A DNA stretch of 64,000 nt, from the NCBI RefSeq assembly GCF_000427335.1, contig NZ_ATMR01000128.1:124001-188000 (forward strand). Direction: 5' to 3'. The notes beneath the pieces were generated by a model, which worked only from the letters and a program-made list of their open reading frames with translations, had not been told where the DNA came from and ran no database searches. Numbering within the stretch: the stretch's first letter is position 1; the number at the start of each line of letters is the position of its first letter. This document shows, one piece after another, positions 1 through 8,995 of the stretch. The DNA comes from Winogradskyella psychrotolerans RS-3 (GTDB lineage Bacteria > Bacteroidota > Bacteroidia > Flavobacteriales > Flavobacteriaceae). Made by a program: the position numbers and the translations under genes.

Positions 1-949
1 AGCATTTGTACAAGATCAGTTTGTAGGAACAGCACCAGATGCATCCTACTATTTGTTTAGAACGGAAGATTCGGGAAGTGAAAATCCAGTAGAAGAAAGT
101 TATTGGGTAGAAGCTGCAGAGCGAGCAGATAGTTTAGGGGTAGATCTAATTAATACGTCTTTAGGGTATACCACTTATGACAATTCTAATTATAGTTATT
201 CGCCAGCAGATATGAATGGGCAAACCGCTTATATTTCAAAAGGGGCTTCAATTGCTGCTGAGAAAGGCATTTTAGTGGTTGTAAGTGCAGGTAATGCTGG
301 TGCAACCGATTGGCAGACTGTTGGTGCACCCGGAGATTCTCCAGATGTGTTATCAATTGGAGGTGTAGATGGAAATGGAGATTATGTGTCGTTCAGTTCA
401 CAAGGTGGAATAGCACAAATAGGATATCAAAAACCAGATGTGGTGGCTAGAGGTGGAGCTGCTTATGTCGTCAGTGAATTTAATAGTATTGTCCAAAATA
501 ATGGGACATCGTTCAGTAGTCCAATTCTTTGTGGAGGTATCGCGTCATTATGGCAAGCGTTACCAAATGCTTCACCAACCGAAATAAAGGACTACGTTAG
601 GCAATCAGCCTCACAGTTTAATACCCCGGATGACTTTTTAGGGTACGGTATTCCGGATTTAGATCTAGCAAAGAACTTAGCATTATCACTGGATGAAGAA
701 CAGCTTGGCGATTTTATATTTTATCCCAATCCGGTAAAATCGAATTTGAACATCGTCTTACCCTCAACTGTAAATCAATTAGAGGTTTCAGTTTATAATC
801 AATTAGGTCAAGAAATTTTGAATCAGGTTATAACCGAAAATTCTAAAACGATAAATGTTTCAAGTTTTACAGCTGGAATTTATTTGATTAGATTTTCGAC
901 TCAGAACATTTCAAAAACATTAAAATTCATTAAAAGTTCTAATGAATAA
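1..949 (+). CDS. Subtilisin-like serine protease (S8), T9SS-secreted, 3' part
   Basis: The frame is open from base 2 to the left edge, so the gene starts outside the window; the TTG at 53 is not a real start. What remains is the second half of a peptidase S8 domain: the oxyanion-hole region SAGNAG and the catalytic serine motif NGTSFSSP are present, while the catalytic Asp and His must lie upstream. The last ~75 residues (from FIFYPNPVKSNLNI to the basic end) form a type A type IX secretion sorting domain, so the enzyme is exported across the outer membrane and either released or anchored to the surface. It would degrade external protein. Family and sorting domain are secure; substrate is unknown. 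Confidence 0.93.
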   Translation, partial: AFVQDQFVGTAPDASYYLFRTEDSGSENPVEESYWVEAAERADSLGVDLINTSLGYTTYDNSNYSYSPADMNGQTAYISKGASIAAEKGILVVVSAGNAGATDWQTVGAPGDSPDVLSIGGVDGNGDYVSFSSQGGIAQIGYQKPDVVARGGAAYVVSEFNSIVQNNGTSFSSPILCGGIASLWQALPNASPTEIKDYVRQSASQFNTPDDFLGYGIPDLDLAKNLALSLDEEQLGDFIFYPNPVKSNLNIVLPSTVNQLEVSVYNQLGQEILNQVITENSKTINVSSFTAGIYLIRFSTQNISKTLKFIKSSNE

Positions 950-950
950 T

Positions 951-1006
951 GTACGTCAGTTCGAGTGATTTCGAGTAACGAGAAATTGTATAGAGAACAG
1001 AGTGAA
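951..1006. repeat. REP-like intergenic palindrome
   Basis: The stretch after the protease stop contains GTTCGAGTGATTTCGAG followed by TAACGAGAAATTGTAT, alternating TCGAG/CGAGA half-sites of the type scattered between genes in many Flavobacteriia. A related CTCGAT/CTCGAAG hairpin occurs at 21520-21563. Its function is not known; it may act as a transcript-end structure. Confidence 0.5.
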
Positions 1007-1110
1007 CTATAATTCCCTTAGAACAATAAAAATTATCCTCATTTTCAATCGTGAAATTCACTTGAATTGCCGAAATTTATACGTTTTTACAACAGATATA
1101 ATTTCAAACT

Positions 1111-2052
1111 ATGGCAAATAGAATCACATCACTTTTCAATATAAAATATCCAATTATTCAAGCAGGAATGATTTGGAACAGCGGCTGGAAACTAGCTTCT
1201 GCAGCAAGTAACTCTGGAATATTAGGATTAATTGGAGCAGGTTCTATGTATCCTGATGTTTTACGAGAACACATTCAAAAATGTAAAGCGGCAACCGACA
1301 AGCCATTTGGTGTTAACGTGCCAATGTTGTATCCTAATGTTCAAGAAATTATGGATATCATTGTTGAAGAAGGTGTGAAAATTGTTTTTACGTCTGCCGG
1401 AAATCCGAAGACATGGACCAAATGGTTACAAGACCAAGGGATTACAGTAGTGCATGTGGTAAGTAGTGTAAAGTTCGCTTTAAAAGCACAAGACGCTGGA
1501 GTCGATGCTATTGTAGCCGAAGGTTTTGAAGCTGGTGGCCATAATGGAAGAGATGAAACCACCACATTAACATTGATACCAATGGTAAAAGAACAACTTG
1601 AGATTCCTTTAATCGCAGCAGGAGGTATTGCCACAGGTAAAGCGATGTTAGCCTGCATGATTTTGGGTGCCGATGGCGTGCAAATTGGTAGCCGATTTGT
1701 AGCTAGTGTAGAATCCTCAGCACACCAAGCTTTTAAACAGGTGGTCGTTGATGCTAAAGAAGGTGACACGCAATTAACTTTAAAAGAATTAGCTCCTGTT
1801 AGATTAATAAAGAATAAATTCTACAACGACTTACAAGAGCTCTATAAAACGGGTCCAACACCAGAACAACTCAAAGACTTATTAGGAAGAGCTAGAGCCA
1901 AACGTGGTATGTTTGAAGGTGATTTAGACGACGGTGAATTAGAGATTGGACAAATTGCAGGCTTGATTCATGATGTAAAATCGGTTTCTGAGATTGTTAA
2001 TGAAATGGTGACTGAATTTAAGGAAGCCAAGAAGGCTTTGATTACATTATAG
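1111..2052 (+). CDS. NAD(P)H-dependent flavin oxidoreductase, nitronate monooxygenase-like
   Basis: A 313-residue TIM-barrel flavoprotein of the nitronate monooxygenase / FabK-like family. The N-terminal PIIQAGMIWNSG, the central GGHNGRDE with its catalytic-type His, and the FMN-phosphate loop AAGGIATGKAM...GADGVQIGSRF are all in their usual order, and the length is normal. Members use FMN to oxidise alkyl nitronates or act as enoyl-ACP reductases; sequence alone does not choose between the two. It stands alone between the protease and the antiporter, with 161 bp upstream that contain a REP-like repeat. Confidence 0.88.
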   Translation: MANRITSLFNIKYPIIQAGMIWNSGWKLASAASNSGILGLIGAGSMYPDVLREHIQKCKAATDKPFGVNVPMLYPNVQEIMDIIVEEGVKIVFTSAGNPKTWTKWLQDQGITVVHVVSSVKFALKAQDAGVDAIVAEGFEAGGHNGRDETTTLTLIPMVKEQLEIPLIAAGGIATGKAMLACMILGADGVQIGSRFVASVESSAHQAFKQVVVDAKEGDTQLTLKELAPVRLIKNKFYNDLQELYKTGPTPEQLKDLLGRARAKRGMFEGDLDDGELEIGQIAGLIHDVKSVSEIVNEMVTEFKEAKKALITL

Positions 2053-2228
2053 TTAGCTTTATATTTACGGATAATTAAAACGCGTTTATGCAACTATAGA
2101 TATAGTAATTATAGTGGTTTAGTTTTATCAAAATTGTTGAATTTAACCCTGTTTATTAGAAGTTGATAATTAATTGAAGGACTACGTTTTAAAACTCTTA
2201 TTTAGTCACTTTTTTTTAATAAAAAACC

Positions 2229-2236
2229 TAAATTTG
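2229..2236 (+). promoter_or_regulatory. Putative -7 promoter box (TAAATTTG)
   Basis: TAAATTTG matches the Bacteroidota -7 consensus TAnnTTTG and lies 26 bp before the antiporter ATG. No clear TTG -33 element was seen at the usual distance, so this rests on the -7 match alone. Confidence 0.45.
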
Positions 2237-2262
2237 TATTTGCTAATTTTAGCTAGTAGCGT

Positions 2263-3735
2263 ATGAATTTAACCACTGAAAACATCCTCTTAATAGGTTC
2301 TTTATTACTTTTTATAAGTATTATAGTCGGAAAAACATCTTATAAATTTGGAGTCCCAACATTAATACTCTTTTTAGCTATAGGAATGTTAGCCGGTTCA
2401 GACGGTATTGGTGGTATTCGTTTTGATGATCCTAAATTAGCGCAGTTTATAGGGATTGTATCTCTTAACTTTATATTGTTTTCTGGTGGTCTAGATACCA
2501 ATTTTAAAGCCATAAAACCCATTCTTAGAGAAGGACTTGTTTTATCCACGCTAGGCGTTTTTCTTACAGCAGCAACACTTGGTATATTTGTTTGGTTTGT
2601 TACAGATTTTACTATTTATGAAAGTCTATTATTAGGTTCCATTGTGTCTTCTACAGATGCAGCTGCCGTATTTTCTATTTTACGTTCGAAAAATTTAGCA
2701 TTAAAAACGAATTTAAGACCAACATTAGAGTTAGAAAGCGGAAGTAATGATCCTATGGCTTATGTGCTAACGTTAGCGTGTTTAAGTTTAGTAATAAATC
2801 AGGATCAAAGTATTCCCACTATGATTTTCATGTTTTTTCAACAGATGATCTTAGGTGGTATTGCTGGTTTTGCCTTTGGTAAATTGAGTAGGATTATTAT
2901 TAATAGAATTAAGTTAGGTTTCGAAGGACTTTACCCTGTTTTAGTAATTGCGCTGATGTTTATTACATTTTCGGCGACTGATTTTGTCGGTGGAAATGGA
3001 TTTCTAGCCATTTATATATGTGCCGTGTATTTAGGAAATCAAGATTTAATACATAAATCTACAATTCTAAAAATGTTTGATGGAATAGCATGGTTAATGC
3101 AAATTGTATTATTCCTTACTTTAGGTTTACTTGTGTTTCCGTCTCAAATTATTCCTTATATGGGAATCGGATTGTTAATCTCCGTATTCCTTATTCTTGT
3201 CGCACGCCCAGCAGCAGTGTTAATAAGTCTCATGTTTTTCAAAATGAAAATGAGAAGACGCTTTTATATTTCATGGGTTGGTTTACGAGGTGCCGTTCCG
3301 ATAGTATTTGCGACCTATCCACTTTTGGCAGGCATTGATAAAGCAAATATGATATTCAATATTGTATTCTTTATTTCAGTGACTTCTGTTTTAATTCAAG
3401 GAACAACCTTATCGCTTTTTGCAAAATGGTTAAATGTGGCTTTGCCAGAAGAAGTAAAACCTATTGCAGAGAATGATCGCTATATTCTTAATTTGCCTAA
3501 ATCAGCAATGGAAGAAATCTTAATACCTCCCAATAGTTTTGCCGTAGACAAACGAATTATAGACTTACATTTTCCTACGTCGGCATTTATTGTAATGATT
3601 AAGCGAAATAATAAATTTGTACGTCCAGGAGGTTCTACAGTTATTGAAGCTAATGATACGTTAGTACTTCTATTAGATACTGAAGATAGTTTAAATGAAG
3701 TAAATATGATACTCGATAAAACGCTGATAGGTTAA
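2263..3735 (+). CDS. Potassium/proton antiporter (CPA1, NhaP2/CvrA type)
   Basis: A 490-residue inner-membrane antiporter. The first ~390 residues hold about 12 hydrophobic helices of the Na_H_exchanger fold, with the ion-binding-type motif ESGSNDPMAY and SSTDAAAVFSILR. The last ~90 residues are soluble and resemble a TrkA_C regulatory domain (AVDKRIIDLHFPTSAFIVMI...LVLLLDTEDSL). NhaP2 proteins exchange K+ (or Na+) for H+ and protect against excess cytoplasmic potassium. A TAnnTTTG box lies 26 bp upstream. It is followed by an unrelated lipoprotein gene and is likely monocistronic. Confidence 0.92.
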   Translation: MNLTTENILLIGSLLLFISIIVGKTSYKFGVPTLILFLAIGMLAGSDGIGGIRFDDPKLAQFIGIVSLNFILFSGGLDTNFKAIKPILREGLVLSTLGVFLTAATLGIFVWFVTDFTIYESLLLGSIVSSTDAAAVFSILRSKNLALKTNLRPTLELESGSNDPMAYVLTLACLSLVINQDQSIPTMIFMFFQQMILGGIAGFAFGKLSRIIINRIKLGFEGLYPVLVIALMFITFSATDFVGGNGFLAIYICAVYLGNQDLIHKSTILKMFDGIAWLMQIVLFLTLGLLVFPSQIIPYMGIGLLISVFLILVARPAAVLISLMFFKMKMRRRFYISWVGLRGAVPIVFATYPLLAGIDKANMIFNIVFFISVTSVLIQGTTLSLFAKWLNVALPEEVKPIAENDRYILNLPKSAMEEILIPPNSFAVDKRIIDLHFPTSAFIVMIKRNNKFVRPGGSTVIEANDTLVLLLDTEDSLNEVNMILDKTLIG

Positions 3736-3868
3736 AATGAGTATTGCACTTCAGCTTAACTAATAATATTGTTTAAGTTTTATTTGTAACTTTATAATTT
3801 ATCAGTATCATTAAGTGTTTAAAATAATGCGAATCAATAAGTTTTATAAGCAATCAAATTATCACATC

Positions 3869-4378
3869 ATGAAAAGAATAATAGTTTTATTAGTCGTGTT
3901 TTATAGTTTTTATTCTTGTAATGAAGCGTTCAATGATGACGGGTATGAAAAAATTAATTGGAGTGCAAGACAAGCAAATATTAAACTTACAGATTCTTTA
4001 GAATCAGGTAAATCATATCTATCCGTTTATTCTCAAATTTATAGCTATTCTCAGCATAAAATGTATAATCTCACTGCTATGATTAGTATTAGAAATACAA
4101 GCGCTAAAGACACTATGTACTTATCTAAAGTAGATTACTTTGATACGCATGGCACCTTATTAAAAACGTATTTTGATAAGCCTGTTTACTTAACTCCAAT
4201 GGAAACTTTGGATATCGTTATTAATGAGGTTGATATAGCAGGTGGTACAGGTGGTAATTTTATTTTTGATTGGAAAACACCTAAAAATTCTCCAGAACCT
4301 ATTTTTGAAGGAGTCATGACATCCACATCTGGTCAGCAAGGTTTATCTTTTTTAACTCAAGCGAAAAGAATTGATTAA
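3869..4378 (+). CDS. DUF3124 domain lipoprotein
   Basis: I start the gene at ATG 3869 rather than the upstream in-frame ATG at 3815, because MKRIIVLLVVFYSFYSC is a proper lipoprotein signal with a lipobox ending in Cys17. The mature part (YLSVYSQIYS...LTAMISIRNT...VDYFDTHGTLLKTYFDKPVYL...DIAGGTGGNFIFDW) follows the DUF3124 pattern closely and fills the whole chain, 169 residues. Members are periplasmic or outer-membrane anchored and have no known function. The gene lies alone between an antiporter and a MATE exporter. Confidence 0.8.
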   Translation: MKRIIVLLVVFYSFYSCNEAFNDDGYEKINWSARQANIKLTDSLESGKSYLSVYSQIYSYSQHKMYNLTAMISIRNTSAKDTMYLSKVDYFDTHGTLLKTYFDKPVYLTPMETLDIVINEVDIAGGTGGNFIFDWKTPKNSPEPIFEGVMTSTSGQQGLSFLTQAKRID

Positions 4379-4474
4379 TAGCCTTTAATTTTAGATGTTA
4401 ATAGCGTCCTATTAAAATTTTAAAGACACCTATTATTTACTAAATAATTCATTCTTAAAACTAAATGGAAGTAT

Positions 4475-4482
4475 TACTTTTG
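4475..4482 (+). promoter_or_regulatory. Putative -7 promoter box (TACTTTTG)
   Basis: TACTTTTG fits TAnnTTTG and ends 4 bp before the MATE ATG at 4487, implying a leaderless or very short-leader transcript if it is used. Confidence 0.4.
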
Positions 4483-4486
4483 CGCC

Positions 4487-5866
4487 ATGGTTTTAAGCAA
4501 CTACACTAAAGAATTTAGATATAATCTTAAACTCGCATCTCCTGTGATGTTGGGGATGCTTGGTCATACTTTTGTGAGTTTTATAGATAACATCATGGTT
4601 GGCCAATTAGGGGCAACAGAATTAGCAGCAGTATCTTTAGGTAACAGCTTTATTTTTATAGCTATGTCTATAGGAATTGGATTTTCTACAGCAATTACAC
4701 CTTTAGTGGCAGAAGCCGATACGGAAGGGAATTTCGAAAAAGGAAAATCAATGTTTAAACATGGTCTTTTTCTTTGCACGGTTTTAGGTTTAGTTTTATT
4801 CGGGATCTTATTATTTGCTAAGCCTTTAATGTACATTATGGATCAGCCAGAAGAAGTGGTAGATTTAGCTATTCCGTATTTAGATTTGGTAGCGTTTTCA
4901 TTAGTACCATTGATAATTTTTCAGGCATTTAAGCAATTTAGTGATGGTTTATCGCTAACAAAATATCCAATGTATGCTACAATAGTTGCTAACTTACTCA
5001 ACGTTGCGATTAATTATGTTTTGATTTTCGGAAAGTTTGGTTTTCCTGAAATGGGAATTGTTGGTGCTGCCGTTGGGACTTTAGTTTCCCGTTTCGTTAT
5101 GGTGGCTTATTTGTGGTGGTTACTAGCTAAACGAGAAAAATCAAAAGCCTATGTAACTAACATAAAGTTCTTTGAATTAAGTAAAGAACCTATGAGAAAA
5201 CTAAGCAATTTAGGATTGCCAAGTGCGATGCAAATGTTTTTTGAAGTCGGTATTTTTACGGCAGCCATTTGGTTGAGTGGAACTCTAGGAGCTAATGCAC
5301 AAGCTGCTAATCAAATCGCATTAAACCTATCGTCAATGACGTTTATGGTAGCAACCGGATTGAGCGTTGCGGCAATGGTTAGAGTCGGAAACCAAAAAGG
5401 ATTAAAAGATTTTACAGCTTTAAAACGTATTGCTGAATCTATATTTTTTGTTGGGTTTATTTTCGCGGTAATTTTTGCTTTACTCTTTGTGGCGTTTCAT
5501 CAATTACTTCCAGATTTATATGTGGATTTAGATGATCCTGAAAATGCAGTAGATACAGCAGAAGTGGTTAAAATTGCAGCAACATTATTATTAACAGCAG
5601 CCGTTTTTCAGATAAGTGATAGTCTTCAAGTTATTGCTCTAGGTGCTTTGCGTGGTTTACAAGATGTAAAAATACCAACTATAATTACCTTTATTTCGTA
5701 TTGGGTTGTTGGTTTTCCTATTAGTTATTATTTAGGAAAAGCAGAAGCTTATGGAAGCCTTGGAATTTGGATTGGACTCATTGCAGGTTTAACTGTTGCT
5801 GCTATTCTTTTGTTTATTCGGTTTAATCTACTGACTAAAAAACTTATAATGAAATCATCAAATTAA
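4487..5866 (+). CDS. MATE family multidrug/Na+ efflux transporter
   Basis: A 459-residue inner-membrane protein with about 12 helices in two homologous halves, starting with the family signature SPVMLGMLGHTFVSFIDNIMVGQLGATELAAVSLGNS and repeating the pattern as LGANAQAANQIALNLSSMTFM in the second half. NorM-type MATE proteins export cationic drugs and dyes in exchange for Na+ or H+. Length and organisation are normal. It is preceded by a -7-like box almost touching the start codon. The substrate cannot be predicted. Confidence 0.94.
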   Translation: MVLSNYTKEFRYNLKLASPVMLGMLGHTFVSFIDNIMVGQLGATELAAVSLGNSFIFIAMSIGIGFSTAITPLVAEADTEGNFEKGKSMFKHGLFLCTVLGLVLFGILLFAKPLMYIMDQPEEVVDLAIPYLDLVAFSLVPLIIFQAFKQFSDGLSLTKYPMYATIVANLLNVAINYVLIFGKFGFPEMGIVGAAVGTLVSRFVMVAYLWWLLAKREKSKAYVTNIKFFELSKEPMRKLSNLGLPSAMQMFFEVGIFTAAIWLSGTLGANAQAANQIALNLSSMTFMVATGLSVAAMVRVGNQKGLKDFTALKRIAESIFFVGFIFAVIFALLFVAFHQLLPDLYVDLDDPENAVDTAEVVKIAATLLLTAAVFQISDSLQVIALGALRGLQDVKIPTIITFISYWVVGFPISYYLGKAEAYGSLGIWIGLIAGLTVAAILLFIRFNLLTKKLIMKSSN

Positions 5867-5928
5867 GGCCTAATCTTTATGAGTATTTCGATATTTCAAT
5901 ATTACTCGAGTAGCTCATTCAAAATCTA

Positions 5929-5936
5929 TATATTTG
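5929..5936 (+). promoter_or_regulatory. Putative -7 promoter box (TATATTTG)
   Basis: TATATTTG matches TAnnTTTG, 49 bp upstream of the small acidic gene at 5986. It would drive the two-gene unit 5986-6782. Confidence 0.45.
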
Positions 5937-5985
5937 CAGCTTAAGTTGAAAAACTGAAGACTTTCAAACACAAAATTCAAAAAAA

Positions 5986-6213
5986 ATGGAATTACCAAAA
6001 TTCATATTAGGAGACAATACAGATTATCCTAATGCCATATTTATCATACATACTGAATTTCCTCGTTTTATCATTAATCTAGAAGATGATGAAGTCGAAT
6101 GGTTTGAAGAATTTGATCAGCACGATGAAAAGGAATTAGAAACTGAAACTGAAAACTATATTCAGCAAGCTACAGACTTTTACGATAGAGAAATTGCGAG
6201 ATACGACGATTAA
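5986..6213 (+). CDS. Small acidic conserved hypothetical protein
   Basis: A 75-residue cytoplasmic protein, strongly acidic (for example NLEDDEVEWFEEFDQHDEKELETETENY), with no signal peptide or membrane helix. I do not recognise a named domain. Its TAA stop overlaps the ATG of the following PAP2 gene by one base (TAATG), so the two are translationally coupled; such small acidic partners commonly precede this PAP2 gene in flavobacteria as far as I recall, but I cannot verify that here. Confidence 0.75.
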   Translation: MELPKFILGDNTDYPNAIFIIHTEFPRFIINLEDDEVEWFEEFDQHDEKELETETENYIQQATDFYDREIARYDD

Positions 6214-6782
6214 TGCTTGAACAAATTTTACAGTACGATAAAGAACTTTTTATATACCTCAATAATTTAGGGTCTGATACATGGGACGGTTTATGGTTGG
6301 TAATCACCAATAAATTCACTTCAATACCATTGTACGCTGTATTGTTATTTGTAATTTACAAGAGATTTGGTCTAAAAGCCTTGTTGTTAATGGTATTTGT
6401 AATTGCAGGTATGATTGCTTTTACAGATCAAATGACCAATCTTTTTAAGGATACGTTTCAACGACCAAGACCTTGTAGAGCAGAAGGTGTTATGGATTTA
6501 GCCCGTTATATAGCACCACGCTGTGGTAAATATGGCTTTTTCTCAGGCCATGCTTCTAACTCAATGTCAACCGCAATTTTTGCAGGCTTGTTATTAAGGC
6601 CATATTTTAAGAACCTTATCTATGTGCTAATTATTTGGAGCCTAATTGTTGCTTATAGCCGTATTTATGTTGGAGTTCATTACCCTTTAGATTTAATCTG
6701 TGGCTTAAGCTTTGGTGCTATTGCTGGCTTTGGATTTTATAAGTTAAATCTATATCTGATAAATAGATTTATTTCAAAGTAA
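6213..6782 (+). CDS. PAP2 family lipid phosphatase
   Basis: A 189-residue membrane protein with five or six helices and the three phosphatase motifs: KDTFQRPRP (KxxxxxxRP), FSGH in place of PSGH, and SRIYVGVHYPLD (SRxxxxxHxxxD). Family members dephosphorylate undecaprenyl pyrophosphate, phosphatidylglycerol phosphate or lipid A 1/4' phosphates. It is coupled to the small acidic gene by a 1-base overlap and its 3' end overlaps the converging glycosyltransferase by 14 bases. Next to an ArnC/ArnT-like operon, a role in polyprenyl-phosphate recycling or lipid A dephosphorylation is reasonable, as inference. Confidence 0.9.
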   Translation: MLEQILQYDKELFIYLNNLGSDTWDGLWLVITNKFTSIPLYAVLLFVIYKRFGLKALLLMVFVIAGMIAFTDQMTNLFKDTFQRPRPCRAEGVMDLARYIAPRCGKYGFFSGHASNSMSTAIFAGLLLRPYFKNLIYVLIIWSLIVAYSRIYVGVHYPLDLICGLSFGAIAGFGFYKLNLYLINRFISK

Positions 6783-8378
6783 GCTTGTATAGTTGATTTA
6801 CTAATCGCGATTTGTGACCTCTATCAGAAAAATTCAGATCGTAAGTAGCCATAAATTCAATAGTATAAAGCTTCGCTAATTCGTCAATATTTTCAGGGTT
6901 TGTTGTTGACGTTAGTAGTCTGAATTCCTTTTCTTTCGGAAGTTCTATACCTTCTTCAGTTTTAATACTCGGAATTTTTTTACCATAATTATAAATGGCT
7001 TCAGGTGAGAGACCATCTAAGGTGTATAGCGAAATGTTATCTGATGCTAATTCAGAAAGTGGTTTGTAATCTGCTTGCGACTGCACTTGTGCTAAAGGTA
7101 AAACCAAAACACCTATACTAAGCATAAACGCTATGATTAAATAGAACGTCGTTTTAATGTTTTTAGCCCTTAGATGCTTAAAGATGAAGAAACCGATAAT
7201 GGCTAAAACGATAGCTGAAACGATAAATCTTGCTAGAACAATTCCTGTTAAAAACGGTCCTAAGAAGAAACCAGCTATCCAAAAAAGTAGAGCTATAGTA
7301 CCTATTAAACCAAATTGAAAATATACAGGAATCGTTTCTTTTTATCCTTTAAATTCTTGAATTCCCGAATTAAATACTCCATATAAAATCCAATATTTAA
7401 GGCTAGTGGAATTAATACGGGCATTAAATAACGCGATTTCTTTTCAGGAATTACAGATAATAAAATGACGGCAAAAATCGTCCAAAAGAAAGTGAAACGA
7501 TACGCTTTTAGATTAGTGACTCTTGTTTTTAAATAAGGATACAATAAACTAATAAATGCAGGAACTGTCCACAAACCACTCTGAATAAAGAAGCTCCAGT
7601 AATAATAAAACGGCCTTACATTGTAACTGTGCCAATTTGAAGTTTCGCGTTGTGCAATGGCAGAAAAGGTTTCAGGGTCTGCAACTCTAACATGCAGGTA
7701 CCACCATCCTCCTAAAACAATTCCAAAAACTAAAAGGCTAAATAATTTTAAAAAATGAAGCGTTCCTCCTTTAAATTTAAAAGCTACACCATACGCAATT
7801 ATAAAAGGTAAGAAAAGTACATAAAGCGAAACAGGCCCTTTAGATAACACCGAACCCGCTAAAAACAATACAAAGAGTAAACTTCTTAGAATTGTAGTTT
7901 TTTGATTTTGGAACAGAAGAAATAGTTGATACAAAGCCATCAACATAAAACCATGTGTATAAATATCCCAAGGTGCCTCAATCGTAATACCTATGATATA
8001 AAAAGACGTCAATGCTATAAATCCATTGATTAAACTATGGGATTTAGTTAGCTCTAATTTTTTTGATAGAAGGTAAGTTGAAATCCCAATACTTGCCACA
8101 AAAAGTAGTGCTGGCCAGCGTAAAGCCAAAACAGATGTTATACCAAATATATAACCAAAAACAGCTGTAATCCAAGTGGGTAATGGTGGTTTTTGATAAC
8201 GGGCTTCACCATTCATTGTGGTTAAAATCCAATTATTATCAGAGAGCATTTCTCTTGCAGAAATAAAATTTCGGGCTTCCATAATGGTTACCGGAATTGC
8301 ATCTATAGTAAAACCAAGCATTACAATTACAAAAAGTAAAAGACTGAGTATCGGATATTTTTCAATGAGCTTAATCAT
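6769..8378 (-). pseudogene. ArnT-like GT39 glycosyltransferase, one frameshift
   Basis: The first segment (8378-7305) is the membrane half of a GT39/PMT-type transferase: about ten helices, EARNFISAREM near the N-terminus (the acidic EAR motif) and RYQKPPLPTW. It stops at 7305, but the -1 frame runs on from about 7320 as QFGLIGTIALLFWIAGFF through the C-terminal soluble part to 6769. Adding one T (coding strand) to the T run at 7318-7321 gives one 536-residue protein, the usual ArnT length. ArnT enzymes move a sugar from undecaprenyl phosphate to lipid A in the periplasm. The start overlaps the stop of the upstream LAB_N gene by 8 bases. Sequencing error is as likely as true inactivation. Confidence 0.85.
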
Positions 8379-8994
8379 TCGTATGTCTAATTAAATAAGC
8401 GTTACGAGCGTAGATCACTAAACCAAACAAATGACCTACAAACAGTACGGGATCTTTTCTTATAATAGCATAAGTTAATATTAAACCTGCACCAATTAAG
8501 CTCAAAACCCAAAATCCCATTGGTAAAGTCGATTCTTTGTTGCGTTCAGAATGAATCCACTGATACACAAAACGCAGTGTGAATATGACTTGTGCTACAA
8601 TTCCTAAAACCAATAACCAAGTTGGAATATCGGCATTTTGAAAGAGTAGTTCTACATCTATTTGATTGTTATTATAATAGAATACAACAATTAAAATGGG
8701 AACAATAAAAAGCAGATACTGTACAATCTTTGGGAATTTTTGCCACTGACCTTGTAGTTGTAAATTCCGAATGTATATGAAATACGTTAAACTCTGACCT
8801 AACATAATAGCAAAGTCTAAACGTAAATAACCATAGATAAATAATAAAAATGAAGCAATTAAACTCAGCGTCCAAAAGGTTTTTGGAGTGATAACTTTTC
8901 GTTGCTTTTCAGAAGTTATCCATTGTATAATAAGCCGCGAAGAAAATAGAATCTGGGCTAAAAATCCAATACTGTAAATTATCCAGTCTTTCAA
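8371..8994 (-). CDS. Lipid A biosynthesis LAB_N domain protein, duplicated domain
   Basis: A 207-residue membrane protein built from two tandem copies of the LAB_N (lipid-A-disaccharide synthase N-terminal-like) domain. Each copy has the pattern ...AQ(I/V)(L/I)FxxRxxxQW...SE(K/R)...FWxLSLI..., at residues ~10-85 and ~120-200, with about six helices in all. The fold resembles half-transporters of the PQ-loop/SemiSWEET type, so moving a lipid-linked sugar or lipid A precursor is a reasonable guess. It lies 1 bp after the GT2 gene and overlaps the GT39 gene, clearly one operon. Confidence 0.87.
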   Translation of the reverse strand: MKDWIIYSIGFLAQILFSSRLIIQWITSEKQRKVITPKTFWTLSLIASFLLFIYGYLRLDFAIMLGQSLTYFIYIRNLQLQGQWQKFPKIVQYLLFIVPILIVVFYYNNNQIDVELLFQNADIPTWLLVLGIVAQVIFTLRFVYQWIHSERNKESTLPMGFWVLSLIGAGLILTYAIIRKDPVLFVGHLFGLVIYARNAYLIRHTND

Positions 8995-8995
8995 A

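Noticed and set aside
1341-1769. Long open frame on the minus strand
   Set aside because: It is the antisense of the nitronate monooxygenase gene, with no start signal or recognisable domain.
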